A stretch of DNA of 64,000 nt, from NCBI GenBank assembly GCA_001769385.1, contig MEPB01000077.1, positions 1 through 64,000 on the forward strand. The letters run 5' to 3'. Shown here in pieces: positions 36,420 to 46,256 of this stretch. Below the pieces are notes generated by a model. It searched no databases. It had not been told where the DNA came from and worked only from the letters and a program-made list of their open reading frames with translations. The position numbers were made by a program, and so were the translations under genes. This stretch comes from Bacteroidetes bacterium RIFCSPLOWO2_12_FULL_35_15 (lineage in GTDB: Bacteria > Bacteroidota > Bacteroidia > 2-12-FULL-35-15). Position 1 is the first letter of the stretch; each line of letters starts with the position of its first letter.

Positions 36420-36491
36420 GAATAAGTTTAAATCTGATACTCATCGGATATTCCATTTTTTTGTCATTTCGGCCGGACTAGAGTGTGTGTT

Positions 36492-36556
36492 GTCATGTTG
36501 AGTTTGTCGAAACATATGCGTGAGCTTTCCCATTCCTTCGACAAACTCAGGATGAC
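36492..36556. repeat. Inverted repeat GTCATGTTGAGTTTGTCGAA
   Basis: Left arm GTCATGTTGAGTTTGTCGAA, right arm TTCGACAAACTCAGGATGAC, two mismatches in 20. It is a second REP-like type in the window; its half occurs at 19390-19412. The rest of the 36420-36714 gap holds a CATTCTGCTTTGAAGTAGAC block (36613-36638) and no gene. Confidence 0.75.
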
Positions 36557-36714
36557 TTTCGCAATCGACAATTGGCACCTTCGCCTGACTATTGCCTGGT
36601 AATCATTTCTAGCATTCTGCTTTGAAGTAGACACTTCGAGAATGCGAGTTGGGTAAATTAGAACAATAGTAAATTGTTTTTATTGGAATTGTTTTATTAA
36701 TTTTCAAAGCTCAT

Positions 36715-37104
36715 CTAAGAATTTATCCTTTCTGCAAAAGCAATGACGTGTCCATCAGGATCACTGATGTAGCCGACTTTATCACCCCAATCACGTGGGG
36801 CCACTTCACTGATGATCTTTGCTCCGGAGGCAATAGCTCTGGAAAAATAACATTCGATCTTCGTAACACTCAAATACAATTCGCACCTGGGAATTCCATT
36901 TCCGCTTGCAGGGTGCGGAGTTTTATCTGCTAATATTTTTGCAATACCATTTTCAGGCATCAATCCCAATTTGCAATTTTCAGTAAGTTGGAATTCTGTC
37001 ATTCCCGGGACATCCAAAACAGGTTCTAAATTCAAAATGTGACTGTAAAAAGTTTTACTTGCCTGCTGATTTGACACATATAGAATAAATTGGATGGCGT
37101 TCAT
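36715..37104 (-). CDS. VOC (glyoxalase/bleomycin-resistance) family protein
   Basis: 129 residues, two beta-alpha-beta-beta-beta units. FILYVSNQQASKTFYSHIL opens the first, and WGDKVGYISDPDGHVIAFAE closes the second, giving the usual fold of small VOC enzymes or binding proteins. The metal-ligand pattern is incomplete (the first-module His/Gln is not obvious), so it may be non-enzymatic. Divergent from the T9SS protein at 37302. Confidence 0.85.
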   Translation of the reverse strand: MNAIQFILYVSNQQASKTFYSHILNLEPVLDVPGMTEFQLTENCKLGLMPENGIAKILADKTPHPASGNGIPRCELYLSVTKIECYFSRAIASGAKIISEVAPRDWGDKVGYISDPDGHVIAFAERINS

Positions 37105-37301
37105 ATTTACAAAATTTTGGAGGTGACTGAATCCTAAAGGTAAGACAAAATTAGGGTAGGCTCCAATTATAATTTTTGTAGTTTTGTTTAAAATAAAAGC
37201 CTTTTGAATAAAAATAAATTTATTTACTCCTGTTTTATTTCAATGATAGCAAGCAAAGCACAATAATAATATATAAGATCACTAAACTTAATTTCAAAAA
37301 A

Positions 37302-38198
37302 ATGAAAAAATTACTACTACTTACATCTTTAGCACTTTTAGCCGTGTCAAATTTATCTGTTGCACAAATACCGAATAGCGGTTTTGAAACCTGGACAAGC
37401 ATGGGGTCCTATAGCAATCCCTCCGGTTGGGGGACTATGAACAATACCACAACTTCTTCCAGTGTTTATACTGCAACAAAAGGAACACCAGGTAGTCCCG
37501 GCACCGGATATCTGAATCTTACTTCCCAAACAGTAGGTTCGGTTGTTGTAAATGGTATTGCAGTAAGTGGAAAACTTGACTCCATAACAAAGCTACCAAT
37601 TTCTGGTTTTGCATTCAATCTGCGACCACAAAAGTTTACAGGAAAATGGCAACACATGATTTATGGTTCCAGCCAAGGGTCAATTTCAGTAAAACTTACC
37701 AGATGGAACACTTCAACTAATTCAAGAGAAACGGTTGCTAATGCAAATCAAACACTTTCAGGAATGGCAATGAGTTGGGCAACTTTTACAATTAACTTTG
37801 TTTATCAAACCGGAAATTCGCCTGATACTTGCATTATTGTTCTTAAAGCCAGTGGCTCCAATCCAACAGCTGATGATTATTTATGGGTTGATAACCTTTC
37901 TTTTACAGGTTCAGTTTCCGGCACCGGTATAGAAAGCCACAATTTCTTAAATAGCTTAGTAATTTATCCTAATCCAAGCAGCTCAACTATTCTTGTTGAT
38001 CTTAATTTAAAATCTTCCGAGAAAACAACTTTTGAACTGACCGACTTAATAGGAAAAATTATTTTATCCAAAACAGTATCCTTGCCTCAAGGAGAGTCAA
38101 GTCAAATATTTGATATTTCAGGATTTGCAAAAGGTTCTTATTTTATTAAAATTAATACTGAAAGCGGAAGCGAAACGAGAAAAATAGTTGTAGAATAA
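37302..38198 (+). CDS. T9SS-exported protein, PCMD-like domain, copy 1
   Basis: 298 residues. Signal peptide (LLAVSNLSVAQ), an N-terminal domain starting IPNSGFETWTSMG that resembles the PCMD (putative carbohydrate metabolism) fold, and a type A T9SS sorting domain from about residue 225 (LVIYPNPSSSTILVDL ... SYFIKINTESGSE). It would be secreted and attached to, or released from, the cell surface. A paralogue is at 49441, also followed by an HYC_CC_PP gene. A strong terminator follows, so it is its own transcript. Confidence 0.82.
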   Translation: MKKLLLLTSLALLAVSNLSVAQIPNSGFETWTSMGSYSNPSGWGTMNNTTTSSSVYTATKGTPGSPGTGYLNLTSQTVGSVVVNGIAVSGKLDSITKLPISGFAFNLRPQKFTGKWQHMIYGSSQGSISVKLTRWNTSTNSRETVANANQTLSGMAMSWATFTINFVYQTGNSPDTCIIVLKASGSNPTADDYLWVDNLSFTGSVSGTGIESHNFLNSLVIYPNPSSSTILVDLNLKSSEKTTFELTDLIGKIILSKTVSLPQGESSQIFDISGFAKGSYFIKINTESGSETRKIVVE

Positions 38199-38239
38199 AA
38201 ATAAATGGGGAAGAAAAAAACTTCTCCATTTATTTTTTT
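38197..38239 (+). terminator. Rho-independent terminator
   Basis: AAATAAATGG...GAAG pairs with CTTCTCCATTTATTT, followed by a run of seven T. It closes the T9SS gene upstream. Confidence 0.85.
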
Positions 38240-38259
38240 CAATGATTTGAATATATTCT

Positions 38260-38290
38260 TTGTTAATTTTAGATGTTAAATCTAAATTTG
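38260..38290 (+). promoter_or_regulatory. Promoter of HYC_CC_PP copy 1
   Basis: TTTGTTAAT at the -33 position and TAAATTTG at -7, with 20 bases between TTG and TA. The start ATG 38309 lies 18 bases past the box. The same layout occurs before the other two copies (41530, 50462). Confidence 0.75.
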
Positions 38291-38308
38291 TTCTTTATTG
38301 TAAATGAA

Positions 38309-38698
38309 ATGAAAAAAGTCTTTCTCCTATTTTTGACATTTATATACCTGGTTTTAACAACGGGTATAGTTTTTCATGTTCATTATTGCGAAGGAAAAAT
38401 CAATGGAATTTCGCTGGCAGATGAAAAAAATCAGGATGAATGTTGTGATGAAAAGGAAATTATTAAGAAAAATTGTTGTGAAGAAAAAATCTCTGTTTTA
38501 AAAATAAACGATACTCAACTCTCCTCTACAAACCATAAATCACCAACTATCAGTGTTAAAATAATTGATTCCTGTTTTCCATCTACTGATACTCATTTGC
38601 ATAAAAATTTTGGAATAAAAAACATTACTACAGCTTACCATCCGCCAGACATCTATCAAAATCCAATTTATCTTCAATATCGAATTTTAATAATCTAG
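38309..38698 (+). CDS. HYC_CC_PP family protein, copy 1
   Basis: 129 residues from ATG 38309 (a longer frame from 38273 would begin before the promoter's -7 box and is rejected). An N-terminal membrane helix or signal (VFLLFLTFIYLVLTTGIVF) is followed by the HVHYC motif, two Cys pairs (ECCDEK, NCCEEK) and the terminal YHPPDIYQNPIYLQYRILII. These HYC, CC and PP marks define a small Bacteroidota family usually found with heavy-metal genes; the Cys pairs and His suggest periplasmic metal binding. One of three copies in the window. Confidence 0.8.
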   Translation: MKKVFLLFLTFIYLVLTTGIVFHVHYCEGKINGISLADEKNQDECCDEKEIIKKNCCEEKISVLKINDTQLSSTNHKSPTISVKIIDSCFPSTDTHLHKNFGIKNITTAYHPPDIYQNPIYLQYRILII

Positions 38699-38841
38699 AA
38701 TTTGCTTTTAAACATTGCCCCGATATTTTTTCGGTCAGGGAATCTTCTGCTTTTTGCAAAGGGAAATATGTCAATTTTCGAATATACCCTATTCTGAAAT
38801 TTTAAAAATCAGCAAATTTTAATATTAAAAAATCGAATCTT

Positions 38842-41076
38842 TTGAAAAACCAAATTTTTAAAAATGTAAGCATTTTCGGAATTCTTTTTTTTCTGATCTC
38901 CTGCGCTTATGGTCAGTATATTAAAGGAACAGTCTTCGGTAAAAATGATAAAGGAATAAACGAGGCACTACCCGGAGCTAATGTGTATTGGTACCAAACA
39001 ACAATCGGTACCTCAACAGATGAAGCCGGAAATTTTCAATTGATAAATCCGGAAGTTGTTCCTGCAAAATTAATTGTAAGTATGATGGGCTATGCAAGTG
39101 ATACTATTATCATTCATCAATTGGATCAGTTGAATATCCATGTAATTTTACAAAACACCATTACTTTAAAGGCAGTAAATGTTGAAGCAAGACAAAGTTC
39201 TACATCGTATTCTACATTCAATCCTATCAATACAGAATTAATCAGCAGTAAAGAATTGTTAAAAGCGGCATGCTGTAATGTTTCTGAAAGTTTCAGCACC
39301 AATGCTTCTGTTGATGTAGCTTTTACTGACGCAGTTTCCGGGGCAAAAAAGATACAAATGCTTGGTCTGGATGGCGTTTACACACAAGTCCTTTTCGAAA
39401 ACATGCCTATGCTTAGAGGCTTATCAGCTGCTTATGGAATAAATTACATTCCCGGAACCTGGGTTGAAAACATATTGGTCACCAAAGGAACCGGTTCTGT
39501 GCTGAATGGGTATGAAAGCATTTCCGGACAAATTAATCTGGAGTTTCTAAAACCATTCGAACAGAAAAAACGTTTTTTTATTAATCTTTATGGTAATCAT
39601 AAAGGACGAGCAGAAGCAAATATTCATATTGCCAAAAGAGTAAGTGAAAAGTGGGCCTCCATACTTTTTACACATGCAAGCTCTAATCTGATAAAACAAG
39701 ATAATAATAAAGACGGATTTCTGGATATGCCCTTAAACAGGCAATATACTGCTTCAAACAAATGGGATTTTCATAATCAGAAAAATTTCGAAGCACAATT
39801 GGGTATAAAAGGGTTATATGAAACACGTCAGGGCGGAGAAACAAATTTTACTTATGCTAATGATAGAGACTCTTCTAATCCTTATGGTATTGGAATAAAT
39901 ACTAAGTCCATTGAATGTTTCGCAAAAACCGGATTTTTGTTTCCGTCAAAACCAAATAAAAACATTGGTATTCAAACATCCGGCAAATGGCAACAACAAG
40001 ATATGTTTTTCGGATTAAGAAATTATAAAGGGCTGCAAAAAAATCTGTATGCAAATATTATTTTTGTAAACATTATTAATAACACCAACCATAAATATAA
40101 ACTTGGCGCTAGCTACCTGCTTGATGACTATTCAGAAAAGTATAACGACTCCTCTTTTGCCCGAACAGAAAGTGTTCCCGGAGTATTCGCTGAATACACG
40201 TTTACTCACCCGGATAATTTTTCATTAGTAGCAGGACTTCGTGCTGATTATCATAATTTGCATGGAGTACAATACACTCCGCGTTTGCACTTGCGGTACA
40301 ACATAACAAAATCAACTACTTTACGCTTGTCAGGTGGAAGAGGTTTTAGAACATCAAACATTTTTGTAGAAAATCAATCGGTATTTGCAAGCTCACGTCA
40401 AGTGCTCATAAAAGAAAAACTTAAACCTGAAATTGCCTGGAACTATGGTATTTCAGTCAATCAGAAATTTAAATTATTTGGTAATGAAGCATCTGTAAAT
40501 GCCGATTTTTTCAGGACAGATTTTCAAAATCAAGTGATCGTGGATATCGATCAACATGTAAATAAAGTAGTATTTTATAATTTGAATGGTGCATCTTACT
40601 CGCACAGCTTACAAGTTGATTTTGGTTTTACACCGATAAAAATGTTTGACATTAAGTTAGCATACAAATGGTATGATGTAAAAACAACCTACAACTACGA
40701 ATTGCTCGACAAACCATACATTCCAAAACATCGTATAATGTTTAATATGGCCTATTCCACGTATATGGATATCTGGAAATTTGATTTTACTGCTAACTGG
40801 TTAGGAGAAAGCAGACTACCAAGTACAGAATTATCGCCTGTTGAATATCAATTACCAAAACATTCAAAGGATTATTTTTTACTGAATGCACAAATCACAA
40901 AAAAATTCAAAAAATTTGAACTCTATTTAGGCTGTGAAAACATCTTGAATTACACACAGAAAAATCCAATAATTGCATCTGAAAATCCTTTTGGCAAAAA
41001 TTTTGATGCATCTATGATTTATGCCCCTGTTGATGGCAGAGTTATTTATGCAGGCTTTAGAATAAGTATAAAATAA
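38842..41076 (+). CDS. TonB-dependent outer-membrane receptor (metal locus), TTG start
   Basis: 744 residues from TTG 38842 (MKNQIFKNVSIFG; no in-frame ATG fits). Signal peptide, an N-terminal carboxypeptidase-regulatory-like domain (about 25-105, IKGTVFGKNDKG), then a plug (ELLKAACCNVSESFSTNASVDV, GLDGVYTQVLFENMP, ISGQINLEFLKP) and a 22-strand barrel ending in VIYAGFRISIK. The Cys-Cys pair in the plug start suits a metal- or metal-chelate receptor. The MerP-like gene follows 23 bases later, so the receptor and the binding protein share a transcript. Confidence 0.9.
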   Translation: MKNQIFKNVSIFGILFFLISCAYGQYIKGTVFGKNDKGINEALPGANVYWYQTTIGTSTDEAGNFQLINPEVVPAKLIVSMMGYASDTIIIHQLDQLNIHVILQNTITLKAVNVEARQSSTSYSTFNPINTELISSKELLKAACCNVSESFSTNASVDVAFTDAVSGAKKIQMLGLDGVYTQVLFENMPMLRGLSAAYGINYIPGTWVENILVTKGTGSVLNGYESISGQINLEFLKPFEQKKRFFINLYGNHKGRAEANIHIAKRVSEKWASILFTHASSNLIKQDNNKDGFLDMPLNRQYTASNKWDFHNQKNFEAQLGIKGLYETRQGGETNFTYANDRDSSNPYGIGINTKSIECFAKTGFLFPSKPNKNIGIQTSGKWQQQDMFFGLRNYKGLQKNLYANIIFVNIINNTNHKYKLGASYLLDDYSEKYNDSSFARTESVPGVFAEYTFTHPDNFSLVAGLRADYHNLHGVQYTPRLHLRYNITKSTTLRLSGGRGFRTSNIFVENQSVFASSRQVLIKEKLKPEIAWNYGISVNQKFKLFGNEASVNADFFRTDFQNQVIVDIDQHVNKVVFYNLNGASYSHSLQVDFGFTPIKMFDIKLAYKWYDVKTTYNYELLDKPYIPKHRIMFNMAYSTYMDIWKFDFTANWLGESRLPSTELSPVEYQLPKHSKDYFLLNAQITKKFKKFELYLGCENILNYTQKNPIIASENPFGKNFDASMIYAPVDGRVIYAGFRISIK

Positions 41077-41099
41077 CGAACACTTATAACAATAGAAAA

Positions 41100-41468
41100 A
41101 TGAAAACAATGAAAACGACACTATTTTTAGGCATTGCAGCAATGTTTGTACTATTTACAACACCTGCTAAATCACAAAATGAAACAAGTGCTGAACTAAA
41201 AATTAAAACTTCTGCAATTTGTGACATGTGTAAAGAAACACTCGAAAATGCCCTGGCTTTTGAAAAAGGAATAAAAAAATCAAATCTGGATGTAACATCT
41301 AAAGTGATAACCGTTGTTTATAATCCTAAAAAAACAACACCGGAAAATATTCGTCTGGCGATTTCTAAGGCAGGCTATGATGCTGATGACATAAAAGCAA
41401 ACCCGAAAGCCTATAAAAAACTGGAAGATTGTTGTAAAAAAGATTCCAAGTGCGATGAGAAAAAATAA
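41100..41468 (+). CDS. Exported heavy-metal-associated (MerP-like) protein
   Basis: 122 residues. Signal peptide (ending TTPAKSQN), one HMA fold with the metal site ICDMCKETLE (CxxC, lacking the usual GMxC start) and VITVVYNPKKTTPENIRLAI as the remaining strand and helix, then a Cys-rich tail (DCCKKDSKCDEKK). It would bind Cu(I), Ag(I) or Hg(II)-like ions in the periplasm. In operon with the TonB receptor. Confidence 0.88.
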   Translation: MKTMKTTLFLGIAAMFVLFTTPAKSQNETSAELKIKTSAICDMCKETLENALAFEKGIKKSNLDVTSKVITVVYNPKKTTPENIRLAISKAGYDADDIKANPKAYKKLEDCCKKDSKCDEKK

Positions 41469-41529
41469 GTTTTTTTGCATGATGCAATTAATTTAAAGTC
41501 TTATTCCTCACTAATAGAATATTTATTTA

Positions 41530-41560
41530 TTGGTTAATTTCAAATTTAAATTTACATTTG
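41530..41560 (+). promoter_or_regulatory. Promoter of HYC_CC_PP copy 2
   Basis: TTGGTTAATTT at -33 and TACATTTG at -7, with 20 bases between. The start TTG 41580 is 19 bases past the box, matching the layout of the other copies. Confidence 0.75.
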
Positions 41561-41579
41561 TTCTAATAAACTCTTGAAA

Positions 41580-41969
41580 TTGAAAAAAGCGGTTATCCTA
41601 TTTTTAACTTTTATCTACCTGTTTGTCGCATCAGGTGTGGCTTTCAATTTTCATTATTGCAAAGGGAAAATCAATAATATTTCCTTGGCATTTGGACAAA
41701 AGCATGATAACTGTTGTGGAAAAAAGAAAATGACAAAGAAAAACTGTTGTAAAGAAAAAACAGCCGTTCTAAAAATAAATGATACCCAATACTCTTCCAC
41801 AAGCCTAAAAACACCAACAACCAGCATTAATACAATTGATGCTTGTTTTTCTCAAATTAGCTTCCATTTAAATGATAACTTTGAAAAAAAAGTTATTTCA
41901 CGTATAGATGCTCCACCTGACATCTATCGAAATCCGATATATCTACAATATCGGATACTGATCATTTAG
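41580..41969 (+). CDS. HYC_CC_PP family protein, copy 2, TTG start
   Basis: 129 residues from TTG 41580 (MKKAVILFLTFIYLFVASG), aligned residue for residue with copy 1; a TTG two codons earlier is possible. Motifs: NFHYCKGKI, DNCCGKKKM and KNCCKEKTAVLKINDTQ (the latter KINDTQ shared with copy 1), and the end APPDIYRNPIYLQYRILII, nearly identical to copy 1. Sequence similarity continues about 60 bases past the stop (TAGAATTT...), so the duplication unit includes promoter, gene and downstream DNA. Confidence 0.8.
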   Translation: MKKAVILFLTFIYLFVASGVAFNFHYCKGKINNISLAFGQKHDNCCGKKKMTKKNCCKEKTAVLKINDTQYSSTSLKTPTTSINTIDACFSQISFHLNDNFEKKVISRIDAPPDIYRNPIYLQYRILII

Positions 41970-42119
41970 AATTTCTTTTTTAGACATTATCCAACGCTTT
42001 TTGGTATTGGGATTCTTATGCTTATTTCATAAGCGGTGTCATAATTCTATATTCTGTTTTTTAATAAATCCAAGATCAATTTTTCAAATTAAGTATTCAT
42101 TAATAATAAATTAAATCTT

Positions 42120-42350
42120 ATGAAAACAAAAATCATTTTATCAAGCCTTGCCTTTGCAACATTATTTATTTTTTCATGTAACACGGAAGCAAAAAAAGAA
42201 ACTCCCGGAACAGAGCAATCAACGCCAGCAACAGCAGCAGCATACACTTGCCCGATGCATCCTGAAGTAAAAAGTGACAAACCGGCACAATGTCCTGATT
42301 GCGGGATGGATCTGGAAAAAGTTGAAACAACAGATAGCGCCAGCCATTAA
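42120..42350 (+). CDS. Heavy-metal-binding-domain lipoprotein
   Basis: 76 residues: a lipoprotein signal (ATLFIFSCNTEAK, Cys20), a short linker and one heavy-metal-binding domain, YTCPMHPEVKSDKPAQCPDCGM, with C-P-M-H-P and C-P-D-C-G-M. This zinc-ribbon-like motif is typical of Cu/Ag efflux adaptors and P-type ATPases; alone it probably carries metal at the inner face of an envelope membrane. It lies 67 bases before the RND pump gene. Confidence 0.85.
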   Translation: MKTKIILSSLAFATLFIFSCNTEAKKETPGTEQSTPATAAAYTCPMHPEVKSDKPAQCPDCGMDLEKVETTDSASH

Positions 42351-42417
42351 ACAATCTGCCATTTTTCAAGCGTCAATAAAATTCGAATTATAATATCGAA
42401 TCAAAAAAATCAAAACT

Positions 42418-45400
42418 ATGCTTAATAAAATCATTCGGTATTTTTTAGAAAACAGGTTAGTTGCTTTCCTTGTCCTTTTTGGCTTTATTGGATTGGGAAT
42501 TGCAAATGCTCCTTTTGACTGGAAAATGGATTGGTTTCCGCGCGATCCGGTGGCAGTAGATGCCATCCCTGATATTGGAGAAAATCAACAGATAATTGCA
42601 ACCGAATGGATGGGACGTAATCCGGAAGATATTGAAAACCAGATCACCTATCCGCTTACTACTGCTTTGCTTGGAATCCCTGGTGTTAAAGATATCCGCA
42701 GCACATCCATGTTCGGAATGTCTTTCATCTATATCATCTTTGAAGAGAAAATTGATTTTTATTGGAGTCGCTCCCGCATTCTTGAAAAATTAAATTCGCT
42801 CCCTCCAGGAACATTGCCGGCTGATGTTCAACCCACAATGGGACCTGATGCAACTGCATTGGGACAAGTTTTCTGGTACACTCTGGAAGGACGTGATCCT
42901 CAAACAGGGAAACCAACAGGAGGCTGGGACCCTCAGGAGTTACGCACAATTCAGGATTTTTATTTGAAATATGCACTCAATTCTGTTTATGGGGTATCTG
43001 AAGTGGCTTCCATTGGTGGCTTCATAAAAGAATATCAAGTTGACATTGATCCTGATGCAATCAAAGCACACGGAATTGATGTGGAACAGATAATGAAAGC
43101 TGTGATGAAAAGTAATATTGATGTTGGTGCTGCAACTATCGAGATCAACAGAACACAATACTATGTACGCGGAATTGGGTATGTAAAAAAACTGGAAGAC
43201 CTGGAAAATGCAGTTGTTGATGTACGTAACAACATCCCTATTCGAATCAAAGATGTTGCAAAAGTAAATTTCGGTCCCGCAATTCGAATAGGAGGCTTGG
43301 ATAAAGAAGGAGCAGAAGCTGTAGGGGCAGTGGTTGTGGCTCGTTTCAAATCTAATCCTTTGGAAGTAATTGAAAAAGTAAAAAAGAAAATTGCAGAAAT
43401 CGCTCCCGGGCTACCTTCTAAAACACTTGCAGATGGAACCGTTTCAAAGGTTACCCTGATTCCATATTATGACAGAACGGGGTTGATCAAAGAAACTATT
43501 GGAACATTAGAGTCCGTTTTATCTCATGAAATACTAATTTCAATTATCGTAATTATTGTATTACTAATAAACCTGAGGGCATCTGTTATCGTTTCTTTTT
43601 TCCTTCCTGTAAGTGTGCTGATGGCTTTTAGCGCCATGAAATTATTTGGTATTGATGCAAATATTGTTGCACTATCGGGAATAGCAATTGCGATTGGGGT
43701 AATGGTAGATCTGGGGATTGTAGATGTTGAAAATATAATCCGGCATCTGGAGATGCCGGAAAATCATAATGTCAGTGGCAAAAAATTACTGGAAGTAATT
43801 TATATAGGTGCCTCTGAAGTACGTACAGCAGTTACTGTTGCACTAGCAACTACTATTATTGGCTTTCTTCCTGTTTTTACAATGGAAGCGGCTGAAGGAA
43901 AACTCTTTACACCATTAGCTTATACTAAAACATTTGCTTTGGTTGCATCCTACATTTCAGGCATGATTGCTTTACCTGCATTAACCTATTATATTTTTTC
44001 CATCCGTTCCGATAAAAATAAAATTCAAAAAATATTTAACATTTGTTTAATTATTGCAGGACTTTTATTCACCATTATATGGAAAACGTATCCTGCTTTG
44101 ACACTCACTGCTCTTGGAATCAACAATTCACTTGAACACCTATGGCCGGAGAAACACAAAAAAATTCCCAACCTGATTAACAACTTTATAATCCTCGTAG
44201 TTGCCGCCTATTATCTTTCCATTGAATGGCTGCCACTAGGGGCTCACAACAGTACTTTTGTTAATTTTCTTTTTGTTGCAGGAATAATAATTATCGTTCT
44301 TGGGTCCATATCATTGATGGTTCACAGCTATGAACGGGTATTACGTTGGTGCTTGATCAACAGGTGGAAATTTTTGATGATCCCTGTTTTCACTCTTTTG
44401 TTTGGAATAACAATCTGGTTAGGTACTGAAAAAACGTTTGGATGGGCAGCAAATGGATTTGAAAAAATTGGACTGCATGCAAGGCAAACATCCATATGGG
44501 GAACATTAACACACAAATTTCCCGGTGTAGGAAAAGAATTTATGCCTTCACTTAATGAGGGATCATTTTTGCTAATGCCAACTACAATGCCACATTCCGG
44601 TATAGAAGAGAATATGAATGTGATCGCTTTGCTTGACCAGCGAGTACGTTCGATTCCTGAAGTAGAAGAGGTAGTTGGAAAATGGGGACGAGTAAATTCT
44701 GCATTAGATCCTTCGCCTGTTTCAATGTACGAAAACCAGATCAACTATAAAGCAGAATATATTCTGGACGAAGATGGACATCGGGTAAGATTTAAAGTAG
44801 ATAAAGAAGGGGCCTTTTTACTGACAGATAGTTCGACCTATAAGTTGGATCGCGATGGATACAAAAACATTTCTTCAGTTCAACTTTTTCCGGATGATGA
44901 TGGAGAATTTTTCCGTCAATGGAGACCTGAAATAAAAAAGACGGATGATATCTGGAATGAAATAATTAAAGCCGCCTCTATTCCGGGAATGACATCGGCA
45001 CCAAAAATCCAACCTATTGAAACTCGTCTCATCATGTTACAAACAGGGATGCGTGCACCAATGGGTATGAAAGTTTATGGACCAGATCTGGCTACCATCG
45101 AAAAGGTTGGTATCGAATTAGAAAACATTCTTAAACAAGTTCCTTCTATTTCAGAAAGTTCTGTTTTTGCCGAGCGTATTGTTGGCACACCTTATCTGGA
45201 AATTGATATAAATCGGGAAGCCATTTCACGTTATGGATTAACAATTGAAGATGTACAAACCACAATTAGTACCGCTATTGGAGGAATGAAAATTTCAAAT
45301 ACGGTTGAAGGGCGGGAACGTTTTCCTATCCGTATCAGATATGCCCGCGAATACAGAGATAATCCCGAAGATCTGAAAAAAATTCTTATTCCTACTCCAC

Positions 45401-46245
45401 AAATGGTGCAGGTCCCGCTTGGTGAATTAGCTACTATAATTTATAGGCGTGGTCCGCAAATGATTCGTGGTGAAAACACCTTTCTTACCGGATTCGTGAT
45501 CTTTGACAAAACCCCCAATCAGGCAGAAACAGATGTGGTTGAAGAAGCGCAACGATTCATTGATGCAAAAATTAAATCCGGAGAGTTTGTTGTTCCTCCT
45601 GGAGTTTCATTTAAATTTTCCGGGAATTTTGAAAATCAAGTTCGTGCAACAAAAAGACTAATGATAGTTATACCCTTATCATTGCTTTTAATATTTCTTA
45701 TTCTCTATTTCCAATTCAAAACAGTTATTGCTTCCTGTATTCACTTCTCAGGCGTTTTCGTTGCTTTCGCAGGAGGTTTTATATTAATTTGGTTGTATGG
45801 TCAGCACTGGTTTATGAACTTTTCTATTGCCGGGGTGAACATGCATGAACTGTTTCAAATGCATCCCATCAACCTAAGTGTAGCAGTATGGGTTGGGTTC
45901 ATCTCCTTATTCGGAATCGCAACTAATGATGGTGTAATCATGGGTACTTATATTCATCAAACTTTTGAAACCTTAAAACCAACTACTGTTGAAGAAGTTC
46001 GCAATGCAGTTGTGATCGCAGGAAAAAAACGTGTTCGTCCCGCAGTAATGACAGCTGCTTGCGCCATTATCGCACTATTACCAATTCTTACATCCACAGG
46101 CAAAGGAGCCGACATTATGATCCCGATTGCAATTCCAACTATTGGAGGAATGATCATACAAATGATGACCATGTATATTGTTCCAGTATTGCAATGTATT
46201 TGGAGAGAAGCAGTAGTTAAAAGAGAAATGAAATCAAAATTGTAA
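42418..46245 (+). CDS. cusA: CusA-like heavy-metal efflux RND permease (enlarged)
   Basis: 1275 residues, about 230 more than typical CusA/CzcA (about 1040). Opens IIRYFLENRLVAFLVLFGFIGLG; IATEWMGRNPEDIENQITYPLTTALLG and AIAIGVMVDLGIVDVENIIRH (the helix-4 proton-relay aspartate; AIGxMVD is the Cu/Ag pump type) are clear. Extra parts: a hydrophobic block of two or more helices at about 540-640 and a hydrophilic insertion at about 770-840 after EVVGKWGRVNSALDPSPVSM. The pump moves metal from periplasm outward with CusB and CusC. CusC starts 11 bases later. Confidence 0.92.
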   Translation: MLNKIIRYFLENRLVAFLVLFGFIGLGIANAPFDWKMDWFPRDPVAVDAIPDIGENQQIIATEWMGRNPEDIENQITYPLTTALLGIPGVKDIRSTSMFGMSFIYIIFEEKIDFYWSRSRILEKLNSLPPGTLPADVQPTMGPDATALGQVFWYTLEGRDPQTGKPTGGWDPQELRTIQDFYLKYALNSVYGVSEVASIGGFIKEYQVDIDPDAIKAHGIDVEQIMKAVMKSNIDVGAATIEINRTQYYVRGIGYVKKLEDLENAVVDVRNNIPIRIKDVAKVNFGPAIRIGGLDKEGAEAVGAVVVARFKSNPLEVIEKVKKKIAEIAPGLPSKTLADGTVSKVTLIPYYDRTGLIKETIGTLESVLSHEILISIIVIIVLLINLRASVIVSFFLPVSVLMAFSAMKLFGIDANIVALSGIAIAIGVMVDLGIVDVENIIRHLEMPENHNVSGKKLLEVIYIGASEVRTAVTVALATTIIGFLPVFTMEAAEGKLFTPLAYTKTFALVASYISGMIALPALTYYIFSIRSDKNKIQKIFNICLIIAGLLFTIIWKTYPALTLTALGINNSLEHLWPEKHKKIPNLINNFIILVVAAYYLSIEWLPLGAHNSTFVNFLFVAGIIIIVLGSISLMVHSYERVLRWCLINRWKFLMIPVFTLLFGITIWLGTEKTFGWAANGFEKIGLHARQTSIWGTLTHKFPGVGKEFMPSLNEGSFLLMPTTMPHSGIEENMNVIALLDQRVRSIPEVEEVVGKWGRVNSALDPSPVSMYENQINYKAEYILDEDGHRVRFKVDKEGAFLLTDSSTYKLDRDGYKNISSVQLFPDDDGEFFRQWRPEIKKTDDIWNEIIKAASIPGMTSAPKIQPIETRLIMLQTGMRAPMGMKVYGPDLATIEKVGIELENILKQVPSISESSVFAERIVGTPYLEIDINREAISRYGLTIEDVQTTISTAIGGMKISNTVEGRERFPIRIRYAREYRDNPEDLKKILIPTPQMVQVPLGELATIIYRRGPQMIRGENTFLTGFVIFDKTPNQAETDVVEEAQRFIDAKIKSGEFVVPPGVSFKFSGNFENQVRATKRLMIVIPLSLLLIFLILYFQFKTVIASCIHFSGVFVAFAGGFILIWLYGQHWFMNFSIAGVNMHELFQMHPINLSVAVWVGFISLFGIATNDGVIMGTYIHQTFETLKPTTVEEVRNAVVIAGKKRVRPAVMTAACAIIALLPILTSTGKGADIMIPIAIPTIGGMIIQMMTMYIVPVLQCIWREAVVKREMKSKL

Positions 46246-46256
46246 ACTGAATTTTT

